Origin: Tetradesmus obliquus
Lineage: Eukaryota > Chlorophyta > Chlorophyceae > Sphaeropleales > Scenedesmaceae
Length of the DNA: 64,000 bases
Assembly (NCBI GenBank): GCA_030272155.1
Contig: CP126199.1
Coordinates: 4,576,501 to 4,640,500 of the forward strand
Direction of reading: 5' to 3'
The notes beneath the pieces are model-generated. The model made no database searches. It was not told where the DNA came from and worked only from the letters and a program-made list of their open reading frames with translations. A program made the position numbers and the translations under genes. Positions 45,658 through 56,976 of this stretch are shown here, piece after piece. How positions within the stretch are numbered: position 1 is the stretch's first letter; the number at the start of each line of letters is the position of its first letter.

Positions 45658-48315
45658 TCACCAGCCCAACACGTGCATCATCACCAGGCTGCTGCTGACG
45701 CCCAGGCAGCTGCGCAGCAGCCAGGGCATGGTGGGGATGTTGTGCACGCGCTGCAGGTGGTGCAGCACCACATGGTCGCTGGCACGCACAGTCAGCACGT
45801 CTGTGGCCCAGGCTTCCAGAGCAGGCGGCAGCAGCAGCGATGTCACGGGGCCCCTTCGGAGCAGCAGAGGCAGCAGGTGCAGCAGCAGCGGAGAAGGAAG
45901 AGAGAGCAGGGTGTGTCAGATTTTGAGATAGGGTGTACATTGATCGGTGGTGCCAACAGACGGTCTGTGGCCAGCATGCTGCACTCTGTTCAACTGTCTG
46001 AAGCGCATGTTCACGGGTAGGGAACCACTCCTCCTGCTATCAGGTTGCAGGTTTGTGCCCACCAGTTAGGAACAGTACAGCCAGGAATGACACGTCACAC
46101 ATGCATGGCGTTGCAACCCCATCTGATGATGGGCTTTGCCACTCTACAGGTTGCTATGTACTAGCAAGGGATTGCACAGGCAGCAACCGACAACACTGCT
46201 GCACATCATTGCTGCTGCTGCTGCTGCCGCTGCTGCAGCCCCACCTGATGATGGGCGGGAAGTAGAAGGAGTGCCGCCCCACAATGCGCAGCTGGTACGT
46301 CTCGCCGTGCTTGCTGCTGCTGCTGCTGCCGGGCATAACCTCGATCTTCTCAATGGCCATGCGTATGCCGCTGGTGGCTCGGCGCATCAGGTAGAACATC
46401 ACCCCGATCTGCTCGCGCCCAAACACCTGCAGGACAGGTGCGCAAGATGGGCAATGTTCTGTTTCAAGTCCATGGATCGCCGCTGTTGGATCATGCTCCT
46501 TGCACAATGCACTGAATGCACAGGCCCCTGCACCATGTGAGCATTGGCAGTGCTGGTGACGCCAGTCTCACAAGCAACATGAGACGCAGAGGGAGCAGAG
46601 GGGCGCCAGGGCAAAACCCCTCACCACAGCATACCACACTGCAAGGAGCATTCCCCCGATGTATCGCCCCACTGATATCGCCTCACTGAGCGGTGTTTCA
46701 CAAACACAGTGTTGAAGCACGCACCTTGACAAAGTTGTCCTCAAAGCCCGCCTTCTCATCGTACCGCCTGGCCAGTGCTACAGCCTGCTGTGCCTCAGAC
46801 TGTGGGCAGTACAGGCAGTACCATGCCCCAAGCACATCCAGCTGGCCCTGGGTGAGATCAGAGCAGCTGTTCACTGCAGGCAGCAGTGCAGCCGGCAGTG
46901 GAGGCACTGCAATGCTGCTGCCTGGCCAGCCGCCTGCTGCTGGGGTTGCATACATGTTGTCTGTGCCTGTGCGGGAGAGGGGCAGCTTGGGGGCTGCGTG
47001 AGCCGCTGCTGCTGCTGCTGCTGCTGCTGTGCCTTCTGGCTGGAAGGTGTCAGGAGCTGTCATCTTGCCTGCTGGCACAACACTGGCACCTGCAGACAAC
47101 ACGTGTGGTGACAAGTGGGATGCAGCAATGGGAGCAGGCTCACTCAGTGCACCACCGATGACTTGCAAGTAATAAAACTGTCAGGCGACAGAGCTACGTC
47201 TCTTGAAAAGCAGCCGCTCTGCACCTCACACAGCAGTTTGTGGTTGCATCAGCACGTTGCACCAGCACAAGCAATAGCTGCACATATGTCTTAGCTAAGT
47301 TGACTGCTGCGCATTGCTCAACAGCGTACACATAGAGTAGACAGAGAAAGAGCAGCAGCAGTGCATTCTGCTGACAATATCGTAGCACGTGTGGCGAGCA
47401 CCACCAGGTGCCCTGCGTACTCGCCTTCCTGCATTTGCAGCTCATAAGGCTGCAGCTGCTGCTGTGCCTGTCCTTGTTGATCCTGCAGCCCCTCCTGCTG
47501 CTGTGTTTCAAATCTGCTGCTGCTGTTAACAGCAGCAGTCAGGTCTTGCTGTGCTGTTTCTTGCTCGCTCTTTGGCGCTGGTTGCGCAGCCAGCTGCTTC
47601 TTGGAGCTGACGCCATTGCTGTGCATGCGCTTCGGGCCGCTACCTGCAGGAATTTATGCACAGATTCGTGATCATTACAGCAGTGCTACGCTGATGTGGC
47701 AGCTGGCGTAGTGCCACTATGATGCGGCATCATGCATTGCACGGGCACTTGGTTGCGATGCATGAGCACACCCAGCCCATGCAATACAGCGCAGCTTCAC
47801 ATTGCATATATGCATGCACGTTCTCTATACACCACAGCATGCAGGTGTTTGCATCAGTGATGCCACAGCAGAACTGCAGCATGCACCGTGAACTGCTGGC
47901 ACGCTGTGCATTAAACAGCATGCTGACATGAGAGAAGCATCCTGAACAAGCAGCTGCAGTCATCTTGACATTGCCTGATAATCTACCATTGCTGTTGAAT
48001 GCGAGGACACCTGCCTTGAAGAGGTGTTTGCAGCTGCTCCACAGCAACACCATTGCCCGAGGTGCTCATGTTGCTGTTGTGTTTGTTTGATGACAGCAGG
48101 CGAGGCGAGCCGTTCCAGCGAGGACGTCCAGGCGATGACGGCGTACGTGGGGAGCTGCTACCGGAAATATTCAGTCGCTTGTCTGAAATGCAGCGTGTTT
48201 GCAGGGATGCAGGGCTGCCTGTTGATGAGGCAGTTGAGCTGCTTGTGTTGTGATCCAGTGTTGGTTCAGAGCGGTGAGGGGAGGAGCTTGATCTTTGATG
48301 GTCGCAGTCTTGCAT
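45658..48315 (-). CDS. NTF2/SnoaL-like fold protein with a disordered N terminus
   Basis: Five exons on the minus strand: 48315-48015, 47643-47389, 47089-46725, 46426-46245 and 45853-45658, phases consistent, 432 aa. The C-terminal half looks like an NTF2-like (SnoaL/DUF) domain: GQLDVLGAWYCLYCPQSEA and ARRYDEKAGFEDNFVKVFGR, then EQIGVMFYLMRRATSG, YQLRIVGRHSFYFPPIIR, and a closing HVVLHHLQRVHNIPTMPW then LLRSCLG. The pattern of an Asp/Glu-containing 'filled-out' helix, GREQI and the 'H-x-xRVHNIP-PWLLR' end is typical of plant and algal SnoaL-like proteins of unknown function. The first 200 residues are Ser/Gln-rich and low in complexity. Intron 1 appears to use a GC donor (CTTCAAG|GCAGGT), because the nearby GT donor would give a stop. 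Function and location are unknown. Confidence 0.75.
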
Positions 48316-48693
48316 CTGAGGCTAATGTTGTGAGGACCGAGTAGGAGAAACGGCCCTGCTACGCACTGCCTACGCGGGACCTTGGACAATCAGTACCGTC
48401 AACAAGCTCTGCTGGGCATGATCAAGGTGCCTGGTTGATGTAATCAAACCAAACCGAAGCTTGCATCAGTCACGGCATGTATTGTTCCCATCCTCTTGCT
48501 TGTCACACAACCCTCACACCCTGCGGTACAAAGGCTTCTCAGTAGGCATGGCGATCACGTATGCGTCGATCGTAGATATATAATGACAAAATCTCACACA
48601 TCTTTATCTCTGCTTCGCACGAGCAGGCCACACCTGGTCTTGCACAGTACAGCAGCAACTTCAGCTAGAAACCGGCGTGCAACCTCAGCAACG
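48316..48693. promoter_or_regulatory. Compact divergent promoter region (SnoaL-like gene / L-galactose dehydrogenase)
   Basis: Fewer than 380 bp separate the two start codons. A TATA-like GATATATAAT lies at 48574-48583, about 110 nt before the ATG at 48694 and directed toward L-galactose dehydrogenase. Its closeness to the alternative ATG at 48583 argues that translation starts at 48694. Confidence 0.5.
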
Positions 48694-51600
48694 ATGGCCT
48701 TGCCACGTAGAGTACTAGGAAACACAGGACTGGAGGTATCTGTGCTGGGCTTTGGGGCTTCCCCTCTCGGGGGTGTGTTCCAGGTGAGCAGCAGCAGCTG
48801 GACACTGCAGGGCCAGTCAAACCCTTTGCCACACATTGGATGGCAGCCTAGTCGTTTCTTCTGTTTCAGCAATGTGTATAAGTATATGCAAATCAATCAA
48901 AGCATAGTCATCACACAGACGTCGCATGCATGGATATCCTTGCATCCAGCAGCATCACCTGAGCTGGCGGGGCATCAACACCAGCATCAGCGGTGTTGGT
49001 GGCTACTTGTGCACACACACTACATTCGCATATACATTGCAAGTAACGTGCCTCCTTCTGTTATTCTGTCAAGTCAACCCCAGCTGCAGGATCGCCTGCT
49101 GGGGCACGAGCTCCATAGCGCTCCCTGCACTGCAGGGCCTGCAGCATGTGCTTGCAGGACAGTAGTGTGACAGCTCTCAACGCCCTCTTTCATCAAGCAA
49201 CAGACACTGTACTCGATGTTACTTGCTTCACTTAATCAAACAGTGTGTATCGTGTACTGTGTGATGCTTGCAGGAGATCAATGAGGCAGAGGGCATCGCC
49301 TCAGTGCATGAAGCATTCAAACTAGGCATCAACTTCTTTGACACGTCACCATTTTACGGCTCAACCAAGAGCGAAACGGTGGGCTCACTGCTGCAGCTGC
49401 CGAAGCGATCAGTATATGGTAGTTGACACACAGCTGGCGGCAGCAGCAGCAACGTCTTGACGACAGCAGGAGCAGCAGCAGCAGCAGCAGCAGCAGGATC
49501 ATGCGGCTGGAGGGCAGGGTAGCTGCAGGAGACTTTGCTGTGGGATGTGCTTGGCAACAGGCGGCAGCGCTGTGATGAGCAGTGTGGAAGAACGATTAGC
49601 GTGCAGCAGTGATAAAACAAACCCTTGTTTTGTTGATCGTGCAGGTGCTAGGCAAAGGATTGAAGGACTTGCCACGTGACAAGATCATTGTGTCAACCAA
49701 GGTACAGGATTTGCTGGATGCATGCGGAGCAACAGCAGAACCAGGAGCAGCAGCAGCAGCAGCATTAGGGTAGCAGCAACAGCTAAAGCAACATTGGATG
49801 CTGTCTTCCGCGCACCTTAATGCAGCGGCAACACTCCCGGGCAATCAGCACTTGAATGACAAGTCGCTCCGCTCTGATGTGGTTGGTTTTGCCACCTAGT
49901 TACGTGCGGATCTTATGTGCATGCAAGCAAGGGTGTTGATGCAACCTCGCTTTTACCCGCTGCAGGTGGGCCGCTACGGCCAGGAGTACTTTGACTTTTC
50001 TGCGGAGCGCGTGGCTGCCAGCGTGCGAGAGTCGCTGGCGCGGCTGCAGATCCCCTACATAGACATCATCCAGTGCCATGACATCGAGTTCGGGTCGCTG
50101 GACCAGGTGCGTTGGTAACATCGGCTGCATCGGCTACAGCTGTTCTATATATGCATGCACATGCACTACATCAAGTCGTGCGCGACATGCTGCCACGCTG
50201 CACTAGGCTGCCACTGCATGAGCAGCCGCAAATCACGACACGCTTGCTGTCAGCGGCTTCAGACAACGCTGCCTGCGCGGCTGCCGTCTCCCTTCATTGC
50301 CCCTGGCCTGATGTTGATCATAAGCGAGACGCTGCCTGCCCTGCAGCAGCTCAAGGTGACTAGCTGTTAACGAACAAACACTGCTCTGCGGCCGTATTCC
50401 TGGCTGTTCACCGCAGATCATCAGCGAGACGCTGCCCGCACTGCAGCAGCTGAAGGCGCAAGGCCTGGTGCGCTTTGTGGGCATCACCGGGCTGCCGCTG
50501 TCGGCGCTGCAGTACGTGCTGGACAGAGTGCCACCAGGTGCGTGGGGTTTGCAAATAATTCGGGTGTGCAGTGCAGCACAGTGGCGCAGTGTATTCTGCA
50601 GCTTTTGCAATGATCCGCCAGCAGCACTGCACCCCTGGCTACCTGGGAACTTGCCTAACGCATGGTTGAGCGTGCTGTCGCACTGCAAGGCCACCACACT
50701 GCTGGAACACCGACACGCATCTTGTTGTGCTGCTGCTGCCGCCGCCTTGCAGGCACTGTGGACGTGATCCTGTCGTACTGCCACTACAGCCTCAACGACA
50801 CAGCGCTGCAGGATGCCATTCCATACTTCCAGGAAAAGCAGGTGCGGCTGCCTCACCAGCGCACCTCTGTGTTATTTCTCCTGTCAAGTGTGCCACCTGG
50901 TATGTCAGCTGCTTGACTGTGTTGTGTTGTCATTAAATACAAGCACTGCGCTACAGCACCGACCGCTTAACTGCTCTGCTGCTTTGCAGCAGGTGGGCGT
51001 CATCAGCGCCAGCCCACTGTCCATGGGCATGTAATGACGAGCATCACAGTACACATTTCTCGGCTGCCCATTTGACTTTTGCTACTCTTGCCGCAGGTGG
51101 GCATCATCAGCGCCAGCCGGTTGTCCATGGGCCTGCTCACACTCCAAGGTGTTGACATGTTTGTGTTCAAAAAGAGCATGCCCCAGTGCTGGTTGCCTTG
51201 CTGCCTGCATGCAGGTGGGCATTATCAGCGCCAGCCCGCTGTCCATGGGCCTACTCACACAGCAAAAAGGCACGCCTTACCAGTGCGGAAAGAGCATGAC
51301 ACTGTTGACTGCTGTGCTGCCTTGCTGCAGGTGGGCATCATCAGCGCCAGCCCGCTGTCCATGGGCCGGGTCATTCAACACCACAGCACTAAACGCCCTG
51401 CTGCCTTGTGGTTGCTGACAACCAAGCCTGGCTTTTCATCCGACTGCCTGCCTGCAGGTGGGCATCATCAGCGCCAGCCCGCTGTCCATGGGCCTGCTCA
51501 CGCAGCAGGGGCCCCCTGAGTGGCACCCCGCACCAGCAGAGCTCAAGGAGGCAGCGGCAGCAGCAGCAGCATGCTGCAGGGACCAGGGTGTGGACCTGGC

Positions 51601-52064
51601 TAAGCTGGCGCTGCAGTTTGCTGTCAAGTGAGTGGGTTTGTGTTTGCAGGGAGCTTTGGCAGTGAAGCTGGACGCTGCTAGCGCGGCTCAGGCTATCTGC
51701 CGAGATGGTGCATGCATGTGATGCATGTGTTTCCACAATGAGCAGGTGGTTTCTATTGCTGCCTGCAGACGTGTTTGCTGGCATTTGCTGCGTATGTGCT
51801 GACAGTATTTTGGTTGTGCCTGCTGCCCCTGCAACAAATGCCCCCTGCTGCTGCAGGAACCCCAGCATATCAACCACGCTGGTGGGCATGTGCAGCAGCG
51901 ATGTGGTGCGCACCAATGTCACAGCAGTACTGCAGGCGCTGGGTGCAGAGGCAGTTGACAGCAGCAGCGCGCGGCAGGAGAAGAAAGCACTCGAGGAGGT
52001 GGAGAGGATCCTGGCACCTGTGAAGGACCTCACATGGGCCTCTGGGCGGCCTGAGAGCCAGTAG
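48694..52064 (+). CDS. GLDH/L-GalDH: L-galactose dehydrogenase (aldo-keto reductase; ascorbate synthesis)
   Basis: Eight exons: 48694-48783, 49274-49378, 49645-49701, 49966-50106, 50417-50537, 50753-50841, 51458-51627 and 51857-52064, 326 aa, as in plants (about 319). It oxidises L-galactose to L-galactono-1,4-lactone with NAD in the Smirnoff-Wheeler ascorbate pathway. Sequence: LGNTGLEVSVLGFGASPLGG; LGINFFDTSPFYG (Asp and Tyr of the AKR tetrad); IIVSTK (Lys); DIIQCHDIEFGSLDQ (His); FVGITGLPLSALQYVLDRVP; VDVILSYCHYSLNDTALQD; VGIISASPLSMGLLTQQGPP; and STTLVGMCSSDVVRTNVTAV. The start at 48694 aligns with the plant N terminus. An upstream in-frame ATG (48583) would add 37 Ser/Thr/Arg-rich residues resembling a targeting peptide. 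Exon 7 is preceded by four decoy partial copies, and the gene end is duplicated downstream. The symbol GLDH is also used for another enzyme; L-GalDH is meant. Confidence 0.95.
50308..50362 (+). repeat. Partial copy of L-GalDH exon 5 start
   Basis: The text for IISETLPALQQLK lies about 100 nt upstream of the real exon 5 (50417) and then diverges. The sequence before it (TGATGTTG) lacks a clean acceptor AG. Confidence 0.85.
50990..51372 (+). repeat. Four truncated copies of L-GalDH exon 7 start with acceptors
   Basis: Copies begin near 50994, 51098, 51214 and 51331, each after a GCAG acceptor, and code for VGVISASPLSMG or VGIISASPLSMGLLT before diverging. The real exon 7 begins at 51458 and alone continues to TQQGPPEWHP and a donor. 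Spacing is about 105-127 nt. Confidence 0.92.
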
Positions 52065-52320
52065 CAGGCATCGGCAGTGACCAATTTGAAGGCATTAGCA
52101 GCAGCAGCAGCATCCTGATTAGCAGCGATGACAGCAGCATCGCATGGCAGAGTGCAACACGCCCTGGAGGAAGACCTCACTTGGGCAGCGGCGGTGGACA
52201 GCAGCAGCACCCGGCAGGAGAGGAAGGCGGTGCAGGAAGTTGAGCGCATCCTGGCCTCGGTGTTGGACCTGGCTGAGCATGTGGGCAACCTGAACGGCAT
52301 TGACAGGCAGTGACTGGTTT
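52065..52320 (+). repeat. Copy of the L-GalDH last-exon end in the 3' flank
   Basis: From about 52165 to 52315 the codons for VDSSSTRQERKAVQEVERIL repeat the exon 8 region VDSSSARQEKKALEEVERIL, just past the true stop (52062-52064). The copy stays open and ends in its own TGA. A DLTWA-like fragment precedes it, showing that the duplicated unit covers the exon end. Fragments may extend to about 52440. Confidence 0.85.
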
Positions 52321-54528
52321 GGCCAGCTGACGCAGCAGCGGTGTGCTGAGCAGCAACAGCAGCAGCAGTGCATGGCAGAGCAGCACACCCCCATGAACGA
52401 TCTTGTGTTGGGTGTTGCGCAGGCCTGAAACTAGTGGCCGTGTCCGCTGGCAGGTTTCAGCAGCAGCAGCAGCAGCAGCACATTGACAGCATTGATTGAA
52501 TGAACTTTGGTGGTTGCGTGGCCACGACGCGTTCTACAAGCTGCGTCCTGCTGACAGCTACATGGAGGTCAGTTTCAAGACAAAAGAAAGAAATCCGCTG
52601 CCAGTGCGTTGATGAATGCAGTTGATTGTTTTGCTGTATCGACATACAGTTCTCAATTGCAGTTGTGGGTGGCGGAGTACAGAAGTGCTTGGGTCTGGTT
52701 TCAACCAGAGCCACAGCGCTAGCATGGTGCATCCGGTCAGATTTGTAACGAGTACACCTGCTATATGGTGAGGTTGCGACGAGCTCAAGGAGCACTCTTG
52801 CAGTGCGCAGGAAAAAGTGGGCGGCACAGTCAGCATGCCATAGTGCCAGGCCGAATTCATACAGCAAATGCACATTGTCGCGAGATCTGGCAGTGGTCAG
52901 GCCGCCACGCCTGGCTGCCTAACCATTGACACATGCTCAGCAGATCCGGCTGGCTGTCAGGCAAGCCATCAGGTAGCCCCCAAGCTATCTGGTCAGCATC
53001 GCTGCTAAGGTCTAGCAGACAACAGAGCCTTCTGTCACAGGCTGTCACAGGTGACACTGCCAGCGAATACGCACATCCCAGTCATCATAAGCATGGTACC
53101 ATCAAGGCATGACATCAACCCATCGACCCCGCGCCCTACTGCGCAGCATTAACAACTCCAGGTACACAAAAGCAACAAGGTGGTGTGCAATAGCACCTTG
53201 ACACAACAATCAGGCCGTGCGAACAGAGATCATGTGCACTGAGTGACAGCAAAGATCAGGGCTGGACTATTGCAAACAGCATCGCCTGCACGAAGCCCTG
53301 TAATGCCAACCACCCAGCCCAAGCTAGCAGAACCATCTGAGGTACAAATGTCAACAGTGTGAAGATGTGATGGAGTTAACCAAGCAAAGAAGCAATGCCA
53401 TTGGGTTGAACCCACATTCAACTACCAACCTCTTTCAAGTGCCAATCAATGTGCAATCCCCGAGCTGCCCGCAGCATTAAGGGGGAAAGATGGTATTAAC
53501 TGGGGTGCTGGGAAACACAATCCCTGACACAAGCGCGGCAACTGCACATATATAATCAAAGATAACATATGTATTGATGCCTGTTCGGCGCCAAAGGTCA
53601 ATGGGACCGGGGTCTAGGCACTGGTCAGGCTGGCTGAAACCTGCTACATGCATGACAGTAGAAATGGGCAGCGGCCTCAAAAAAGTACCGTTCGGCCTGA
53701 GATCGCAGATTTAGTAATCATTGGGGTTATAATAAGTTCTGAGACGCTGAGGCCATCCTAGTCGGCCAGACTTGCTCTGTCCGATCCCAGTGCATGAAAC
53801 ACGGCCTGGAACTCTGGCCGAATAGGATCGAGCAGCACTTCGTCACAGTAATCCTTCAATGCTAAATGACCTATTTATCGGCTGGCGTGCGATTCGGTAA
53901 TTTTTTGGCGCGACAGGAGGCCTGTGATGACGGAACGCCTCTCGGTGAGCATCGCAGGCAGCACATGGAAGGCTCGAAAGCCTTTATCAGTTATTTATTA
54001 TGATGTTATAGATGTTGCGACTGTTGGCTGAAGCCCCAAGGCGTCTCAGACTACTACAGCAGCTGTCGACGTTTGACAGTGGTACTGCTGGCAACAGCTG
54101 CAAGGCACCGACTCCAGTGAGTCCAGGGTACGAGTCCCACCTTCAAATTTTCGCTCAGCACTGATAGGGTTGTATCCATATAGTAGAACATGTGGTAACA
54201 AGCAAAGTATACAGCCAGCAGGCTTTTAATGGCTCAGGAACTCTAATACCATCCTTTCCCCTAAAACAGCACCCACATAAAAATCTTCCACCACCGTTCA
54301 TGACTGCATTTTGCTGCGAAAGCCGGCATAGGTGAATCTTTCAGATGCTGGTAAGCTACAAATGTACTCACATGAACCCCATCAATCAATGGTGCAGCTC
54401 GACTTTGTTGCAAACCAACAAATCATACAATTCATAGCACAGCCCAAAGTGCAACACCTCGCTGCAACCTGCAGCAGGCTATGACATAACACCCCTCAAA
54501 GCAGCCAGCGCAAGTCTTGCAGCGCGGC
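52321..54528. other. Gene-free, relatively repeat-poor stretch
   Basis: Composition shifts to fewer CTG/CAG words and more A/T than elsewhere, most clearly at 53380-54450. A (CAG)n run lies at 52458-52480. TGTAAC near 52745 could serve L-GalDH, though at almost 700 nt past the stop it is distant. A short hairpin (AAGGCTCGAAAGCCTT) lies near 53973-53988. I find no protein homology. Confidence 0.45.
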
Positions 54529-56976
54529 TCAAACTGAGTGGTAGCATGATGATGCTGGTGATGCTGGTGCAGCTGCTGGTGCACTTACTGCTGCTGTGCC
54601 GCTGCTGCTGGCGCCTGGGTCCAGCAAGCGCGTCATCTCGGCAGGGCAGCCACCCTGCCCTGCAGCGCCTGCCAGCTGCTGCTGCTGCTGCTTGGATGCC
54701 AGCACCTGCTTGCAGTGCTTCCAGAACAGGCTCTGGCCCATCTCTATGTCAGGGTCTAATTCCTCCACCTGTGCGTACGCTCTGCTGCCACAGGGTAATA
54801 ACATAGCTGGCAGGGCCGCCCGCAGCGCACATGCACCAGGTTGCAGGCTGTGAAAGCGTGTAACAATAGTTACACCGCCAACAACCAGCAGCAGCATGCC
54901 TGGAACCACCGGCCACAGCACAACGCCCCATCTGCTGTACACCGCTAAGCCAGACAGATGCAATGAATGCACCAAAACCAGTCAGCACAGCACTGTACAG
55001 CAGCATCCACGTCAACAGCAGCAGCAGCCAAAAGCGGCCAGCCTCTTGCTGTTTGCTCTCATACTGCAAGCGTGGCATTGAAAGCACGATGATTATTGTG
55101 ACGCAACCCATGGCGAAGCCAAATGACAGCCCATCTAGGATGAAAAATGTCAGCAGTGCACAGCTCCTCCTGCTGGAAGCAGCTGCATCGCTTGGGACAG
55201 CTTCCCAACTGCATGCAGCCCAGTCACTCACCAGCACCTGGTGGTCATCTGTTAGGCCGCCAGGTGGCTGCATGAACGCAACGAAGGTGGCCGTTGCCAA
55301 GAGCACTGCCAACCAACTCATGCGCTCCAGCGTTGTCAGCATGGTATCTTGCTGTGTTGCCAGCTTCAGAACAGCCAGCCACCTCTGCTGAAGCTCAAGC
55401 ACGTGCTCAATCTTCCAGTAGGGGTGCCAAGTTTCTTTTGGAAGTGGCTGTGCTAGGGATAAGCATGCTTGTACTGTTAAAGTTTCCAGCGCCGTCAGCT
55501 GTGCAGAAGACCTTGGAAGTGCCTTCAGTGCCGTGCAGCAAGCCAGGTCCAGCTGCTTCAGTGCTATCAGCCTTCCTATTGATGCCGGTAGTACGGTCAG
55601 GTGCTGGCAACAGGGGAGTGACAACTCCGTCAGGGCTGTCAGCTGGCCAACAGATTCAGGCAATGCTGTCAAGCACTTAGAGCTGCCGAACACACAGCTG
55701 TTGTAAATTGGCAAGCCGCCCAACGGCGCCAGGCAGCGCCTCCAGCGCATAGTAGCTGGATAAGATGAGCTTCTGCAGTTGTGTCATCTGGCAAACTGAT
55801 TGCGGCAATGCTGCCAGCTGCGGACAATACGTGAGCTGCAAGCGCTGCAGAGCTGTTAGGCTGCCAATAGACTCTGGCAGTGCTGCCAGCTGGTCACACC
55901 TGTAGCAGTCAAGAACCTGCAGTGCCTCCAGCTGCCCAACTGATCTTGGCAGGGCTGTCAAATGCCTGCAATCAGTAAGCTCCAGTATCTGAAGCGCTAC
56001 CAGTTCTCCCATGTTGTCTGGGAGCCCCGTCAGCCCATAACACCCTAGATTCAGGTACTGCAGCTGCTGCAGCTGCCCAAACAATGATAGTCTAGGCAGC
56101 TGCTGCCAGCCTGCCTTGAGTATTGTTGTCTGGGAATAGTCTGTGTCTGGCGTGCCTGGCAGGTGCTGCTCATATAGCAGCCCTGCCTCGATGAATGCAA
56201 ATGGCGGCCTCCATGGTGTGACGTGCACCTCCCACATCAAGTTGACCACTACCACTGAACGCCCCTGCATTGGGGGCAGCAGGATTCCCAAGTGTCAAAG
56301 AACAACTCGCAATTCAAAGCAAACATAGTCCCAGGTAGGCTACCATGCTTCATGCCCCATGCCATCTGCCAATGCCAAATGCAGCGCAAGAGCGCTGTCA
56401 GCTTTCGTTTATACTGTGTCTCTTGAGATTTTATCGAATACTATCGTCCCTCAATGCTCTATGATATTGTGAGGCTACACCACAGTACCGTGAGTCATGT
56501 ACATGTACACAAGGCCCAACAGAGCACCACTGATATTGGTTTGCTCTAAATAATTGTGATCATGAGGAGCCATGGCTGCTTACCTCTTGTGCTCCCTTCA
56601 CCACGCCGTCTTGCACCCACAGGCGGCTGCCGGAATGGCGGCTGTGTGGGTCAAGCAAGATGCTCCAAGCCAGTTCTGCCAGAGGAATTGTTAACCCCAA
56701 AGAATTGCAGTGATCCGTCACTGCTAGGCCGCGCTGCTGCAGTTCGGAGAACCAGGCTTCGCTGTCGACTCCAGGCCAGCGCTGCCAGATACTACCAAAG
56801 GCAGCTTGGTCATAGTAGATTTGTTCTACAGGCGCTACGGATGCGAAGTCAAGTATGCTCTCCTGCTGCCAGGGCTCCAGGTCATCAAACAGGCGTAGCG
56901 CCTCAGCCCTGCTGCTCTCATCTTGTCTCTCGTGCCAAGCTGTCACGGCAGCCCTGAAAGCCCCCGAGTCTGCCAT
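54529..56976 (-). pseudogene. LRR-PGG membrane protein gene with two apparent frame breaks
   Basis: Two exons on the minus strand. Exon 1, 56976-56584, gives 131 aa of unrecognised N terminus (FDDLEPWQQESILDFA). A GT-AG intron leads to exon 2 from 56264, which contains about seven plant-type leucine-rich repeats of 23-24 residues (LPESIGSLTALQRLQLTYC). The frame breaks near 55680, where an extra nucleotide puts a TAA after LQQLCVRQL, and repeats resume in the next frame (CLTALPESVGQLTALTEL). After the LRRs come four hydrophobic segments, with VAFMQPPGG typical of the PGG domain. A second frame change near 54930-54990 separates segments 3 and 4 (VVLWPVVPGMLLLVVGGV). The tail is Ala/Ser-rich and ends at 54529. 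Each break has no fitting intron. It is either a recent pseudogene or carries two sequence errors. Confidence 0.7.

Noticed and set aside
54085..54160. tRNA-like B box (GGTACGAGTCC) followed by TTTT
   Set aside because: Only about three base pairs support a T stem and no matching D arm, anticodon arm or acceptor stem can be drawn, so a tRNA or tRNA-derived SINE is not supported.
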